DNA from: JAKLFA01 sp964450385
GTDB taxonomy: Bacteria > Omnitrophota > Gorgyraeia > Zapsychrales > JANLHA01
Reading direction: 5' to 3'
Assembly: GCA_964450385.1 (NCBI GenBank)
Contig: CAYVEC010000025.1
Location: forward strand, 1-24,354
DNA: 24,354 nt
This document shows, piece by piece, positions 15,943-23,298 of this stretch. Position 1 is the first letter of the stretch. Each line of letters opens with the position of its first letter. The translations under genes were made by a program, and so were the position numbers. Under the pieces are notes generated by a model. That model was not told where the DNA came from. It searched no databases and saw nothing but the letters and a program-made list of their open reading frames with translations.

Positions 15943-16508
15943 CCTTGCAACCCTTGTTCGACAAGCTCACAGAGAATATGGACAATGACCCCATGGGCTT
16001 CCTGCACCCGTGCCGTGACCGGGGACGGCACAGCGAGCGTGATGTCCGCCATCGCGGCCATGGCCCCGCCTCCTGCCCCCGTCAACACCGCGACCGTCAT
16101 TTGCCTGGCCCGGGCCGCCTCGATCGCCCGGATCACATTGAGCGAATTCCCGCTCGTCGATATCGCGACGAGCACGTCACCCGGGCGGCCGAGGCCTTCG
16201 ACCTGACGCGCGAACACCCGCTCAAATCCGTAATCATTGCCGACCGCTGTCAAGATCGAGGTGTCGGTCGTAAGGGCGATTGCCGGCACCGCCTTTCGTT
16301 CCTGTCGGAAACGACCGATGAGCTCGGCGGCAAGGTGTTGACTATCGGCCGCGGACCCGCCGTTCCCGCAAATCAGAACCTGGTTCCCTTTGACATATGC
16401 TGCCGAGATCTCAGCTGCCAGCCGCTCGATCTCCCCTGCCAACGCGTCCGCCGTCTGACTCATGACCTGCGCGTTCTCACGAAAAATCTGAAGGATCCTG
16501 TCTCTCAT
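15939..16508 (-). CDS. gmhA: Sedoheptulose 7-phosphate isomerase (SIS domain)
   Basis: First step of ADP-heptose synthesis: converts sedoheptulose 7-phosphate to D-glycero-D-manno-heptose 7-phosphate. The 189-residue SIS protein has VLICGNGGSAADSQHLAAEL, LTTDTSILTAVGNDYGFE, VLVAISTSGNSLNVIRAI, and a C-terminal VQEAHGVIVHILCELVE with the family's Glu and His. The ATG has AAAGG about 9 nt upstream. It lies between pfk and rfaE2. The pairing with rfaE2 argues for an LPS-type outer membrane, in line with the SPOR and NlpD-like genes nearby. Confidence 0.95.
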   Translation of the reverse strand: MRDRILQIFRENAQVMSQTADALAGEIERLAAEISAAYVKGNQVLICGNGGSAADSQHLAAELIGRFRQERKAVPAIALTTDTSILTAVGNDYGFERVFARQVEGLGRPGDVLVAISTSGNSLNVIRAIEAARARQMTVAVLTGAGGGAMAAMADITLAVPSPVTARVQEAHGVIVHILCELVEQGLQG

Positions 16509-16523
16509 TGATCACGCCTTTGT

Positions 16524-17549
16524 TTAATGGGCAAAAAAGACCTTCGCGACCTCATACAGCTCGGGATCGATCGTCTTTCTCTTTTCAACGGCAAGCGCGA
16601 TATCGACAGACTGCATCTTCCCGTCCTTATAACTGACCATCTGGCCGAACTTGCCTTCCTTAACAAGCTCAACCGCCTTGATCCCGAAACGCGTGCCGAT
16701 CACTCGGTCATACGCCGTCGGAGCCCCGCCGCGTTGAATATGCCCGAGGACACTCACCCGCGTCTCATAGCCAGTCTTTTCCTCGATCTTCGTGGCGAGG
16801 AACTCACCGATCCCGCCAAAACGATGGCCCAATCCCTTATGCGTTTCTTCCTGGGAAAATCCCTTGAGCCGCGCGCCCTCAGAGGCCACAATAATACTGA
16901 AAGTCTTTCCGCCCCGACGATGCCGGGCCTTCAGATCCTGACAGACCTGATCGAGGTCCGCCTCGATCTCAGGGACGAGGATCATGTCCGCCCCTCCGGC
17001 GATCCCGGATTCAAGGGCGATCCATCCGGTATAGAGACCCATCACCTCAATCACAATGATCCGGTGATGGCTCTCAGCCGTCGTATGAAGGCGGTCAATG
17101 CACTCGGTCGCGACATTAACGGCGGTATCAAATCCAAAGGCATACTCAGTGCCGAACAAGGCATTGTCGATCGACTTGGGCACCCCGACGACTTTAATGG
17201 CCCCCTGACGGTGCATCTCTGAGGCGATCTTCAGCGTGACCTCGCCGCCGATCGTGATCAGGGCGTCAATCCCGCTCCGTTTAAAATTCTCGGCAATGGC
17301 CGCGACCTTCTGAGGGTCCTCAAGAGGGTTCCCCCGGCTTGTCCCCAGGATCGTCCCCCCCTTATCAAGGATCCCAGAGGTGATCCTCGCATCAAGGACC
17401 TTAATATCATTCTCGATCAGCCCCTGCCAGCCGTTACGAATACCCACGACGACATATCCATCCATCATGGCCTTGCGGACCACCGCCCGGATGACTGAAT
17501 TCAATCCAGGGCAATCGGCGCCGCCCGTGAGAACCCCTATCTTTTTCAT
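16524..17549 (-). CDS. 6-phosphofructokinase-family protein with altered active site
   Basis: A 341-residue PFK-A family protein. It normally phosphorylates fructose 6-phosphate, and Lys at 125 (GVPKSIDN) fits the PPi-dependent or mixed group. The frame keeps GTSRGNP, ESHHRIIVIEVMG, GGADMILVPEIEADLD and GHIQRGGAPTAYDRV. Key residues differ from family rule: the metal-binding GGD region reads GGEV (E103, V104), TIDND reads SIDNA (A130), MGR reads MGL, and the GGGDCPG loop reads GGADCPG. The usual codons would differ by one base in several cases. So it may be inactive, a regulatory paralog, or a specialised enzyme. AAAGGTGG sits before ATG. It begins 57 nt after the AmaP stop. Confidence 0.85.
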   Translation of the reverse strand: MKKIGVLTGGADCPGLNSVIRAVVRKAMMDGYVVVGIRNGWQGLIENDIKVLDARITSGILDKGGTILGTSRGNPLEDPQKVAAIAENFKRSGIDALITIGGEVTLKIASEMHRQGAIKVVGVPKSIDNALFGTEYAFGFDTAVNVATECIDRLHTTAESHHRIIVIEVMGLYTGWIALESGIAGGADMILVPEIEADLDQVCQDLKARHRRGGKTFSIIVASEGARLKGFSQEETHKGLGHRFGGIGEFLATKIEEKTGYETRVSVLGHIQRGGAPTAYDRVIGTRFGIKAVELVKEGKFGQMVSYKDGKMQSVDIALAVEKRKTIDPELYEVAKVFFAH

Positions 17550-17606
17550 CCTCGACCACCTTTGCTGATCCCAGCCCCGCGACGTTCGAAATTCCCCCTC
17601 ACATCC

Positions 17607-18212
17607 CTACGGCCGGTACCCTTCAAACGGCACGGTCGAATCACCTTTATTGATCCCCTGATCACTACGTTTTTTTGATCGGTCATTAAGAGCGATCTTC
17701 ACGACATCCACACGGACGACAATATTCTCCTCGATCCCGATAACGTCCTGTATTTTTTTCTGAATGAGGTTCTGAATCCGTGAGGTCATCTCAGGGATAT
17801 TCGTATCCGTGTTGAGGACCAGGCGCGTATCCACGCTCAATCCCTTCTTCCCCGCGACGATTGATGACCGGACTTCTTTCACCTCCGAGGTGCTCAGAAC
17901 CACCCGCTTAATCAAATCCTCAACAGCTGACAGGGAGACACTGACCCGGCCTGCCGGATTATCAAAAGCGATGTTCCGGCCCTTCTGCTGCTCCCCATAG
18001 ATCGTCCGGGCAAAAAAATGGGCCTTGAGCACCAACAGGATCGCCAAAAGCCCGATCAACAGACGGACATTCGGACTGGCATAGACCGTCTCAATAATGA
18101 CATTCAGGTCTCTGACCGAAATCACTTTCAAGGCAATCATCGCTAACAAGACGGCGCACAGCAAAGTGACAATATTGTAAAACATCACACCCAATCGAGC
18201 CATGAATCTCAT
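17607..18212 (-). CDS. amaP: AmaP-like membrane anchor for Asp23
   Basis: A 201-residue protein with two hydrophobic segments near the N-terminus (MFYNIVTLLCAVLLAMIALK and about 48-66, NVRLLIGLLAILLVLKAHFF), then a soluble alpha-beta domain (GRVSVSLSAVEDLIKRVVLS, GLSVDTRLVL) like the alkaline-shock membrane anchor protein AmaP. A basic, polar tail follows. AmaP tethers Asp23-type proteins to the membrane in Firmicutes. The gene starts inside the stop of the Asp23 gene (ATGA), so the pair is translationally coupled, which supports the partner call. Confidence 0.85.
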   Translation of the reverse strand: MRFMARLGVMFYNIVTLLCAVLLAMIALKVISVRDLNVIIETVYASPNVRLLIGLLAILLVLKAHFFARTIYGEQQKGRNIAFDNPAGRVSVSLSAVEDLIKRVVLSTSEVKEVRSSIVAGKKGLSVDTRLVLNTDTNIPEMTSRIQNLIQKKIQDVIGIEENIVVRVDVVKIALNDRSKKRSDQGINKGDSTVPFEGYRP

Positions 18213-18565
18213 CGCTCCCCCCTCTCTATTCCATAAATATTCACGTTCACATCCTTCAGATCGATCTCAACGGAACGTTGGATCGCCTCACGGACAACCT
18301 CCTGGACCCGCAGGGCGGTTTCCGGAAGATTAAGGCCATAACGGATCAAGACCTTCATCTCCACGGACGTCTGGCCATTCTGCTCGACCGTGACGGTGAT
18401 CGCCGGATATTTCTTGATCCCGGTCACCTCAAGGAACTGGCCCCAGAGATCCCCCGACGGAAGAGAGACGCCTTCCAATTCAGCGATCGCATTCACCGCG
18501 ATGTCCGCAATTACCTTCTTATGGATCTTGATGGACCCCAGGTCAATATTACGGATTTCCACCAT
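18209..18565 (-). CDS. Asp23/Gls24 family protein
   Basis: A 118-residue Asp23-like protein (IKIHKKVIADIAVNAIAELE, SVEMKVLIRYGLNLPETAL, VNVNIYGIERGE). The family forms a layer on the inner membrane in Firmicutes and is tied to envelope stress. Its yqhY member lies next to accBC in Bacillus and affects acetyl-CoA carboxylase, and the same order occurs here. The ATG overlaps nothing but sits 1 nt after the accC stop. A strong GGAGG 7 nt before the ATG lies inside accC. Confidence 0.9.
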   Translation of the reverse strand: MVEIRNIDLGSIKIHKKVIADIAVNAIAELEGVSLPSGDLWGQFLEVTGIKKYPAITVTVEQNGQTSVEMKVLIRYGLNLPETALRVQEVVREAIQRSVEIDLKDVNVNIYGIERGER

Positions 18566-18566
18566 G

Positions 18567-19925
18567 TCAGACCTCCAGCTCGTTTTTCATCATTTTTTCC
18601 AAAAAATGCGTCGAGACATTCCCCTCGACGAACATCGGATGATTCAGAATGTCCTTGTGGAGATCGATCGTTGTCTTGATCGGCGCCACATAAAACTCGT
18701 CCAAGGCCCGATACATGATGCGGATAGCCTCCTCGCGGGTCTCGGCATGAACAATGAGCTTCGCCACCATCGAATCATAGAACGGACTGATCGTATAGCC
18801 CGGATAAATATGCGTGTCAATCCGGACCCCGCGGCCGCCCGGGAGATTGAGCTCCTGAATCTTGCCCGGCGACGGCATAAAATTGTTCTTTGGGTCCTCA
18901 GCATTGATCCGGCACTCGATCGCCGCCCCGCGGATCTTGACATCCTCCTGTTTGATCGTGAGCTTCATCCCCGCGGCCGAGCGGATCTGTTCCTTGATCA
19001 GATCGATCCCGGTCACCATCTCCGTGACCGGATGCTCGACCTGAATACGCGTGTTCATTTCCATAAAATAAAAATCTCCGGACGGGTCCAAGAGGAACTC
19101 GATCGTCCCGACCCCGTGATAATTCGCGGCCTTCGCAGCCTTGACTGCCATCTCACCCATCCGTTTGCGAAGCGCGGGATCAAGGACCGGCGAGGGCGCC
19201 TCCTCAATAAGCTTTTGATGACGTCGTTGAATGCTGCAGTCGCGTTCCCCTAGATGAATGACATTCCCATGGGTATCTGCCAAGATCTGAAATTCGATAT
19301 GCCGGGGATCGGTAATATATTTCTCAATATAGACCGCCGGATTCCCAAAATTCGCCTGGGCCTCTTTGCGCGCCATGGCCAATGAGCTCATCAGCGTCAT
19401 GTCATTGTGACAGACCCTCATCCCTTTTCCGCCGCCGCCGGCTGCAGCCTTAATGATCACCGGATACTTGATCTTATTGGCAATCTTGAGGGCCTCTTTT
19501 TCATCCGCGATGACACCATGCCCGCCGGGTGTCAGCGGAACGCCCATCTTCCTCACCGTCTCCCGGGCCTGGACCTTATCCCCCATGAGGCGGATCGTCT
19601 CGGGGGTCGGCCCGATAAATCGGATATGACACGACTCGCAGATCTCCGCGAAATGCGCGTTCTCGGCGAGGAACCCATAGCCGGGATGGATCGCCTCGAC
19701 ATCGGTGATTTCGGCGGCCGCGATGATCGCCGGGATGTTCAGATAACTCTCCGTGCTCGAGGCCGGCCCGACGCAGACCGCCTCATCGGCATAACGCACA
19801 TGAAGCGACTGGCGGTCCGCCTCCGAAAAGATCGCGACCGTCTGAATCCCCATCTCCCGGCAGGCACGGATCACCCGAAGGGCGATCTCGCCCCGGTTGG
19901 CAATTAAAATTTTTGAGAACATCAT
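18567..19925 (-). CDS. accC: Biotin carboxylase subunit of acetyl-CoA carboxylase
   Basis: ATP-dependent carboxylation of biotin on AccB, first half of malonyl-CoA synthesis. The 452-residue length is normal. Motifs in order: KILIANRGEIALRVIRACRE, AIHPGYGFLAENAHFAEIC, the glycine-rich ATP loop AAAGGGGKGMR, GERDCSIQRRHQKLIEEAPS, DFYFMEMNTRIQVEHPVTE and GAAIECRINAEDP. All the catalytic signatures I can check are intact. A tandem ATG (19925, 19922) follows GGAG at about 10 nt. It starts 66 nt after the accB stop, a gap in which I see no further gene. Confidence 0.97.
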   Translation of the reverse strand: MMFSKILIANRGEIALRVIRACREMGIQTVAIFSEADRQSLHVRYADEAVCVGPASSTESYLNIPAIIAAAEITDVEAIHPGYGFLAENAHFAEICESCHIRFIGPTPETIRLMGDKVQARETVRKMGVPLTPGGHGVIADEKEALKIANKIKYPVIIKAAAGGGGKGMRVCHNDMTLMSSLAMARKEAQANFGNPAVYIEKYITDPRHIEFQILADTHGNVIHLGERDCSIQRRHQKLIEEAPSPVLDPALRKRMGEMAVKAAKAANYHGVGTIEFLLDPSGDFYFMEMNTRIQVEHPVTEMVTGIDLIKEQIRSAAGMKLTIKQEDVKIRGAAIECRINAEDPKNNFMPSPGKIQELNLPGGRGVRIDTHIYPGYTISPFYDSMVAKLIVHAETREEAIRIMYRALDEFYVAPIKTTIDLHKDILNHPMFVEGNVSTHFLEKMMKNELEV

Positions 19926-19991
19926 TCTATTTTATCTCCGAAGATTGATTAGACGCTCGCTCATCACACGGGCCCCTGCCCGGAGCCTCTC

Positions 19992-20450
19992 CTAGACGGT
20001 CTCAACTACAAAGAGCGGCTGGCCGAACTCCACCGGCTCCGCGTTGTTCGCGAGGATCTCAACGACCTTGCCCCGAACCTCAGACTTGATCTCATTCATG
20101 AGCTTCATGGCCTCGACGATACAGACAACCTGCCCCACCTCGACCGTCTGCCCGACCTCGATATACGGCGGGGCCTCAGGCGACGGGGCGCGGTAGAACG
20201 TCCCGACCATCGGAGAGGTGACCTCAACGGCGTTGGCCGATCGGGCCGGCTCAGGGGCCTTTACGACAGGAGCCGGTGACGGCATGCTGGGGGCCGAGAC
20301 AACCATCGGCGCGGGCATCATCCCACTCGCCGCGATCGTCACGCCGGTCTTCTTTAATTTTAACTTCTCCCCTTCCCGCTCGATCTCGACCTCGGCCAAA
20401 TCATGGTCCTGCATCATCTTGACGATCTCTTTAATCTCTTTCAAATTCAT
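19992..20450 (-). CDS. accB: Biotin carboxyl carrier protein
   Basis: Carries biotin between AccC and the carboxyltransferase. A 152-residue protein: a charged N-terminal helix pair (MNLKEIKEIVKMMQDHDLAE, EREGEKLKLKK), a Pro/Ala/Met-rich flexible linker at about 40-75, and a biotinyl domain with VEAMKLMNEIKSEVRG, where Lys 116 is the expected biotinylation site. The ATG overlaps the efp stop (ATGA), with AAAGGA about 9 nt upstream. It is followed by accC, as in most bacteria. Confidence 0.97.
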   Translation of the reverse strand: MNLKEIKEIVKMMQDHDLAEVEIEREGEKLKLKKTGVTIAASGMMPAPMVVSAPSMPSPAPVVKAPEPARSANAVEVTSPMVGTFYRAPSPEAPPYIEVGQTVEVGQVVCIVEAMKLMNEIKSEVRGKVVEILANNAEPVEFGQPLFVVETV

Positions 20451-21016
20451 CTCTGGATCCTTTCAACATATTGACCGGTTCGCGTATCAATCCGAATCCA
20501 ATCTCCCTGATTTATAAATAAGGGCACCTGAACCACCGCCCCTGTCGCGATCCCTACCGGTTTGGTGCCGGAACGGGACGAATCGCCTTTGACACCGGGT
20601 TCCGCATAGGTGATCTCCGCCTCGATAAAATTCGGCAGCATCACCCGGAGGACATTATTCTGGTAGATCACCCCGATGACCTCAAGGTTTTCCAATAAAA
20701 ATTTCGCCACATCACCGCCGACCACTGCCTCAGGCAGTTCGACCTGATCATAATTAATCAGATTCATGAAATGATACTGCCCAGCAGCCGCGTAGAGGAA
20801 CTGCATCTTCTGCTCCTCAAGGACCACGTCCTCAAGCCGGTCCGCTGAACGAAACGTCCGCTCGAGCGTGGCATCGGTCTTGATATTTCTCATCCGGACC
20901 CGCACAAAGGCACTCCCCTTGCCAGGTTTCACATGATGATATTCGGTCACAAGATATAAATCTGAATCGATCTGAATCCCCATTCCGTTTGAGAGTTGAT
21001 TAATGCCGATCGTCAT
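20447..21016 (-). CDS. efp: Translation elongation factor P
   Basis: Rescues ribosomes stalled on polyproline. The 189-residue length and three beta-barrel layout are typical. The tip loop VKPGKGSAFVRVRM carries Lys 33, the position that is modified in many bacteria. Other signatures are QFLYAAAGQYHFMNLINYDQ and GVKGDSSRSGTKPVGIATGA. No modification gene (epmA/epmB or similar) is visible in this window. The ATG has AAAGG 6 nt upstream. The end overlaps accB. The giant protein and several linkers here are proline-rich, which may create demand for it (inference). Confidence 0.96.
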   Translation of the reverse strand: MTIGINQLSNGMGIQIDSDLYLVTEYHHVKPGKGSAFVRVRMRNIKTDATLERTFRSADRLEDVVLEEQKMQFLYAAAGQYHFMNLINYDQVELPEAVVGGDVAKFLLENLEVIGVIYQNNVLRVMLPNFIEAEITYAEPGVKGDSSRSGTKPVGIATGAVVQVPLFINQGDWIRIDTRTGQYVERIQR

Positions 21017-21051
21017 TGTTGCCTTTCTTCATTCCTATACGAATGCGCTTC

Positions 21052-22137
21052 TTAGCGTGTTTTAATAATAAACGGTTCTGTATTGATTAACCCTTGACTC
21101 AAAATCCGATGCCCTGTGGGCGTGACCAAGACCATATCTTCGATCCTCAGCCCATACCGCCCCGCCATATAGATCCCTGGTTCAATCGTGATCACCATGC
21201 CGGCGCGGAGCATCTCGGCACTCTTGTGAGAGATCCTTGGCGGCTCGTGGATGTTCAGCCCCACCCCATGGCCCAGCGAGTGGCGGCAAAAAACATCTAA
21301 CTTATTCTTTTTCAATATCTTTCGTGCTAATCGATCCAGGGTCGCAACGAAAACTCCGGGTTGTACTGAATCAATCGCCGCCTCTTGCGCCTGTCTCAGG
21401 GCATGATACGCCCTTTTAACAGAAGGCGGTATTTTATCGAAAACAAAAATACGTGTCAAGTCAGACTTATAGCCGTTCACCTCGACCCCCATATCAATGA
21501 GGATCACATCCCGAGGCCGAATGGCCCGGTCCGTGACCCGCGCATGGGGAAAGGCCGAATGAGGACCTGAGGCAATGATCGGTTCAAAGGAAAAACACGC
21601 GCCCCGGGCCTCCACAAAGGCCTCGAGCCGGGCGCGGACCGCCCGTTCCGTGACCCCGGGCCGAATGACGCGCCGTAAGAAATGGAAGGCCGCAATATTG
21701 AGTTCAAGCGCCTCCTCGATCTGGGCGATCTCACCCGGCCCCTTGATCTCGCGCATCGCCTCGAGGGCCGCGTTGAACGGCTGCAGCCGCATCGTCTTCG
21801 GCAGGGCCTTTGTCATCACGCGAAACTGAGCCAGGGTCACATGACGTTCATCAAAACCGATCTTCCGGACCTTCGCCCTACGGCAAATCCCCAGGGCCCC
21901 CTGCCAGAGACCCTTGCCGCACGCGACGACCCGGATATCCTTTAAGGCCCCCTGCATCTCCTCCACATACCGGGCATCGGTCAAATAATACGCGCCCGCC
22001 CTCGTGACGAGGAGCCAGGCGTCCTCCGCTCGAACCCCGGTCAGATAACGGATATCCATTCGGTCAAGAACAAGATAGGCGTCAAGAGAATGGGATGAAA
22101 GGGTCTGCCTAAACTGTGCCAGGGGGCATGTATGCAT
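21052..22137 (-). CDS. Xaa-Pro aminopeptidase, M24 family
   Basis: A cytoplasmic dinuclear metallopeptidase that removes N-terminal residues before proline. About 361 residues, with a creatinase-like N-terminal domain (LDAYLVLDRMDIRYLTGVRA) and a pita-bread domain. The metal ligands are all visible: VILIDMGVEVNGYKSDLTR (two Asp), HSLGHGVGLNIHEPP (His), VITIEPGIY (Glu) and LRIEDMVLV (Glu). I chose ATG 22137 because the extra nine residues from a GTG at 22164 are not expected in the family; neither start has a good ribosome site. It lies between aroQ and efp, the same order as papA (yqhT) in Bacillus. Confidence 0.93.
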   Translation of the reverse strand: MHTCPLAQFRQTLSSHSLDAYLVLDRMDIRYLTGVRAEDAWLLVTRAGAYYLTDARYVEEMQGALKDIRVVACGKGLWQGALGICRRAKVRKIGFDERHVTLAQFRVMTKALPKTMRLQPFNAALEAMREIKGPGEIAQIEEALELNIAAFHFLRRVIRPGVTERAVRARLEAFVEARGACFSFEPIIASGPHSAFPHARVTDRAIRPRDVILIDMGVEVNGYKSDLTRIFVFDKIPPSVKRAYHALRQAQEAAIDSVQPGVFVATLDRLARKILKKNKLDVFCRHSLGHGVGLNIHEPPRISHKSAEMLRAGMVITIEPGIYMAGRYGLRIEDMVLVTPTGHRILSQGLINTEPFIIKTR

Positions 22138-22185
22138 GTCTAGATACTCGATCAGGCGGCACACCAGAGGAGCAGCCTTGTTCCC

Positions 22186-22623
22186 TTATGAGAGTATGTC
22201 CAAAATAGCCTCGAGACCAAGAAGATAACTCGTCACCCCGAACCCGCTGATCTGGCCATAGGCGACCGGCGCGATCAGTGACTTGTGCCGGAACTCCTCG
22301 CGGGCATGAATGTTGGATAGATGGACCTCAACGGTCGGGATACGGACCGCAGCCACCGCATCACGAATGGCAACGCTCGTGTGGGTGTACGCCGCGGGAT
22401 TGATGAGGATCGCGGCGAATCCGTCGGCCGGAGCCCGGCCGATCCGATCGACAATATCGCCTTCATGATTGGACTGAACGCATTCCACAGAGACCCCCGC
22501 GTGTTCAGCGGCCTCGATCAAACAGGCATTAATATCCTCAAGCGTGGTTTCTCCGTAGATATCCTTTTCCCGCTGGCCCAATAAATTCAGATTCGGCCCA
22601 TGGATCACCAAAATTTTATTCAT
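22186..22623 (-). CDS. aroQ: 3-dehydroquinate dehydratase, type II
   Basis: Third step of the shikimate pathway, which acts on the product of AroB. About 145 residues, the usual type II size. Motifs: LVIHGPNLNLLGQREKDIYG (catalytic Arg and Tyr), VQSNHEGDIVDRIG, AILINPAAYTHTSVAIRDA, IPTVEVHLSNIHAREEFRHK and GFGVTSYLLGLEAI. I chose ATG 22623, 6 nt after AAGGGG; a GTG at 22629 would sit on top of that site. The gene begins 17 nt after the Trm112-like stop. Confidence 0.96.
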   Translation of the reverse strand: MNKILVIHGPNLNLLGQREKDIYGETTLEDINACLIEAAEHAGVSVECVQSNHEGDIVDRIGRAPADGFAAILINPAAYTHTSVAIRDAVAAVRIPTVEVHLSNIHAREEFRHKSLIAPVAYGQISGFGVTSYLLGLEAILDILS

Positions 22624-22628
22624 GCTCA

Positions 22629-22634
22629 CCCCTT
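22629..22634 (-). promoter_or_regulatory. Ribosome binding site deciding the aroQ start
   Basis: AAGGGG on the minus strand ends 5 nt before ATG 22623. It fixes that start and rules out the GTG at 22629, which overlaps it. Confidence 0.7.
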
Positions 22635-22640
22635 GCCCGG

Positions 22641-22802
22641 TTACGATCCCTGTTTTGCCTCATCAACCAGCAATATCGGCACCCCGTCTTTGATCGGATA
22701 GACCCGTTCACAGCCCTGACAGCGAAGACCCGCGGCCGCCTCTTCCAACGTCCCGTGACACGCCGGACATGCCAAGATTTTTAATAAACGTTCATCCAGC
22801 AC
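22641..22802 (-). CDS. Trm112-like small zinc-ribbon protein (UPF0434/YcaR)
   Basis: A 53-residue protein that begins at a GTG: LDERLLKILACPACHGTLEE, then LRCQGCERVYPIKDGVPILL. Two CxxC pairs (CPAC and CQGC) form the zinc ribbon, and the YPIKDGVPILL end is the Trm112/YcaR signature. In other organisms Trm112 activates methyltransferases; the bacterial short forms have no proven partner. A longer reading from 22871 adds 23 residues of Arg-rich sequence not seen in the family, and the strong AGGAGG just before GTG 22802 supports the short form. Confidence 0.9.
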   Translation of the reverse strand: MLDERLLKILACPACHGTLEEAAAGLRCQGCERVYPIKDGVPILLVDEAKQGS

Positions 22803-22808
22803 GTGCCC

Positions 22809-22814
22809 CCTCCT
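22809..22814 (-). promoter_or_regulatory. Strong Shine-Dalgarno deciding the Trm112-like GTG start
   Basis: A perfect AGGAGG on the minus strand, 6 nt before GTG 22802. It overlaps the stop codon of the DUF1844 gene, so ribosomes that finish DUF1844 could restart here. Confidence 0.8.
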
Positions 22815-23196
22815 AGGTAATGATCCGGCCCTCGGCCGGTTCAGACGGATCGGCCTTCGCCGCTTCCACAAACCTCACCTGAAGCTCATAGATCGATGTG
22901 TTCAGGAAATTCTCCTCTTCCGCCGAGAGATTTCCCTGGGTCTTGTCGCGGAGCATGATCAGGGTATCGATCAATAACCGAGCCTGGTCTAAATCGATCT
23001 CAACCTTATTATCATTCATGGGATTCCCAATGACGCCCAAAAAGATGAGCGCCTGCATCGTCAGGCTCGTCAAATACGCCCGAAAATCAAAAACCGGCTG
23101 ATCCTGATTCTGCCGGTCGTATTCCTGAGCCTCCGCGCTTTTTTCCTTCGCGACCCCGTTCTTCCATGCCTCATCAACTGATTTTTCGTGTCCCAT
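22813..23196 (-). CDS. DUF1844 family protein
   Basis: About 127 residues. The conserved core is FRAYLTSLTMQALIFLGVIG, followed by IDLDQARLLIDTLIMLRDKT and a helical end (LSAEEENFLNTSIYELQVRF), which matches DUF1844. The N-terminal 35 residues are charged and look disordered. Function is unknown. I chose ATG 23196, preceded by a GGGGG run; an ATG at 23208 is the alternative. It is the first gene after the promoter at 23236..23264, so it leads the long run of genes down to at least amaP. Confidence 0.88.
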   Translation of the reverse strand: MGHEKSVDEAWKNGVAKEKSAEAQEYDRQNQDQPVFDFRAYLTSLTMQALIFLGVIGNPMNDNKVEIDLDQARLLIDTLIMLRDKTQGNLSAEEENFLNTSIYELQVRFVEAAKADPSEPAEGRIIT

Positions 23197-23235
23197 CACA
23201 ACCCCCATATAAAGAATAGTAAAATATGTAGGGGT

Positions 23236-23264
23236 AGAATATCAAAGGATTTCCAGGGTGTCAA
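23236..23264 (-). promoter_or_regulatory. Sigma70-type promoter before the DUF1844-aroQ-efp-acc run
   Basis: On the minus strand: a perfect -35 TTGACA (23259-23264), a 17-nt spacer, and -10 TATTCT (23236-23241) with an extended TGA just before it. The start site would fall near 23229, which gives a leader of about 33 nt to ATG 23196. It is the best promoter match I found in the window. It lies in the 100-base gap after the HydG-like gene. Confidence 0.75.
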
Positions 23265-23298
23265 ATACTGAGACGATTTGATGTGTCAGGGGTTCTGA

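Noticed and set aside
22803..22871. N-terminal extension of the Trm112-like protein to 76 residues
   Set aside because: The added part is Arg-rich, overlaps the DUF1844 end in another frame, and a perfect AGGAGG points to the later GTG.
23265..23298. Rho-independent terminator after the HydG-like gene
   Set aside because: Only a 4-bp stem (TCAG/CTGA) without a following T-run is visible.
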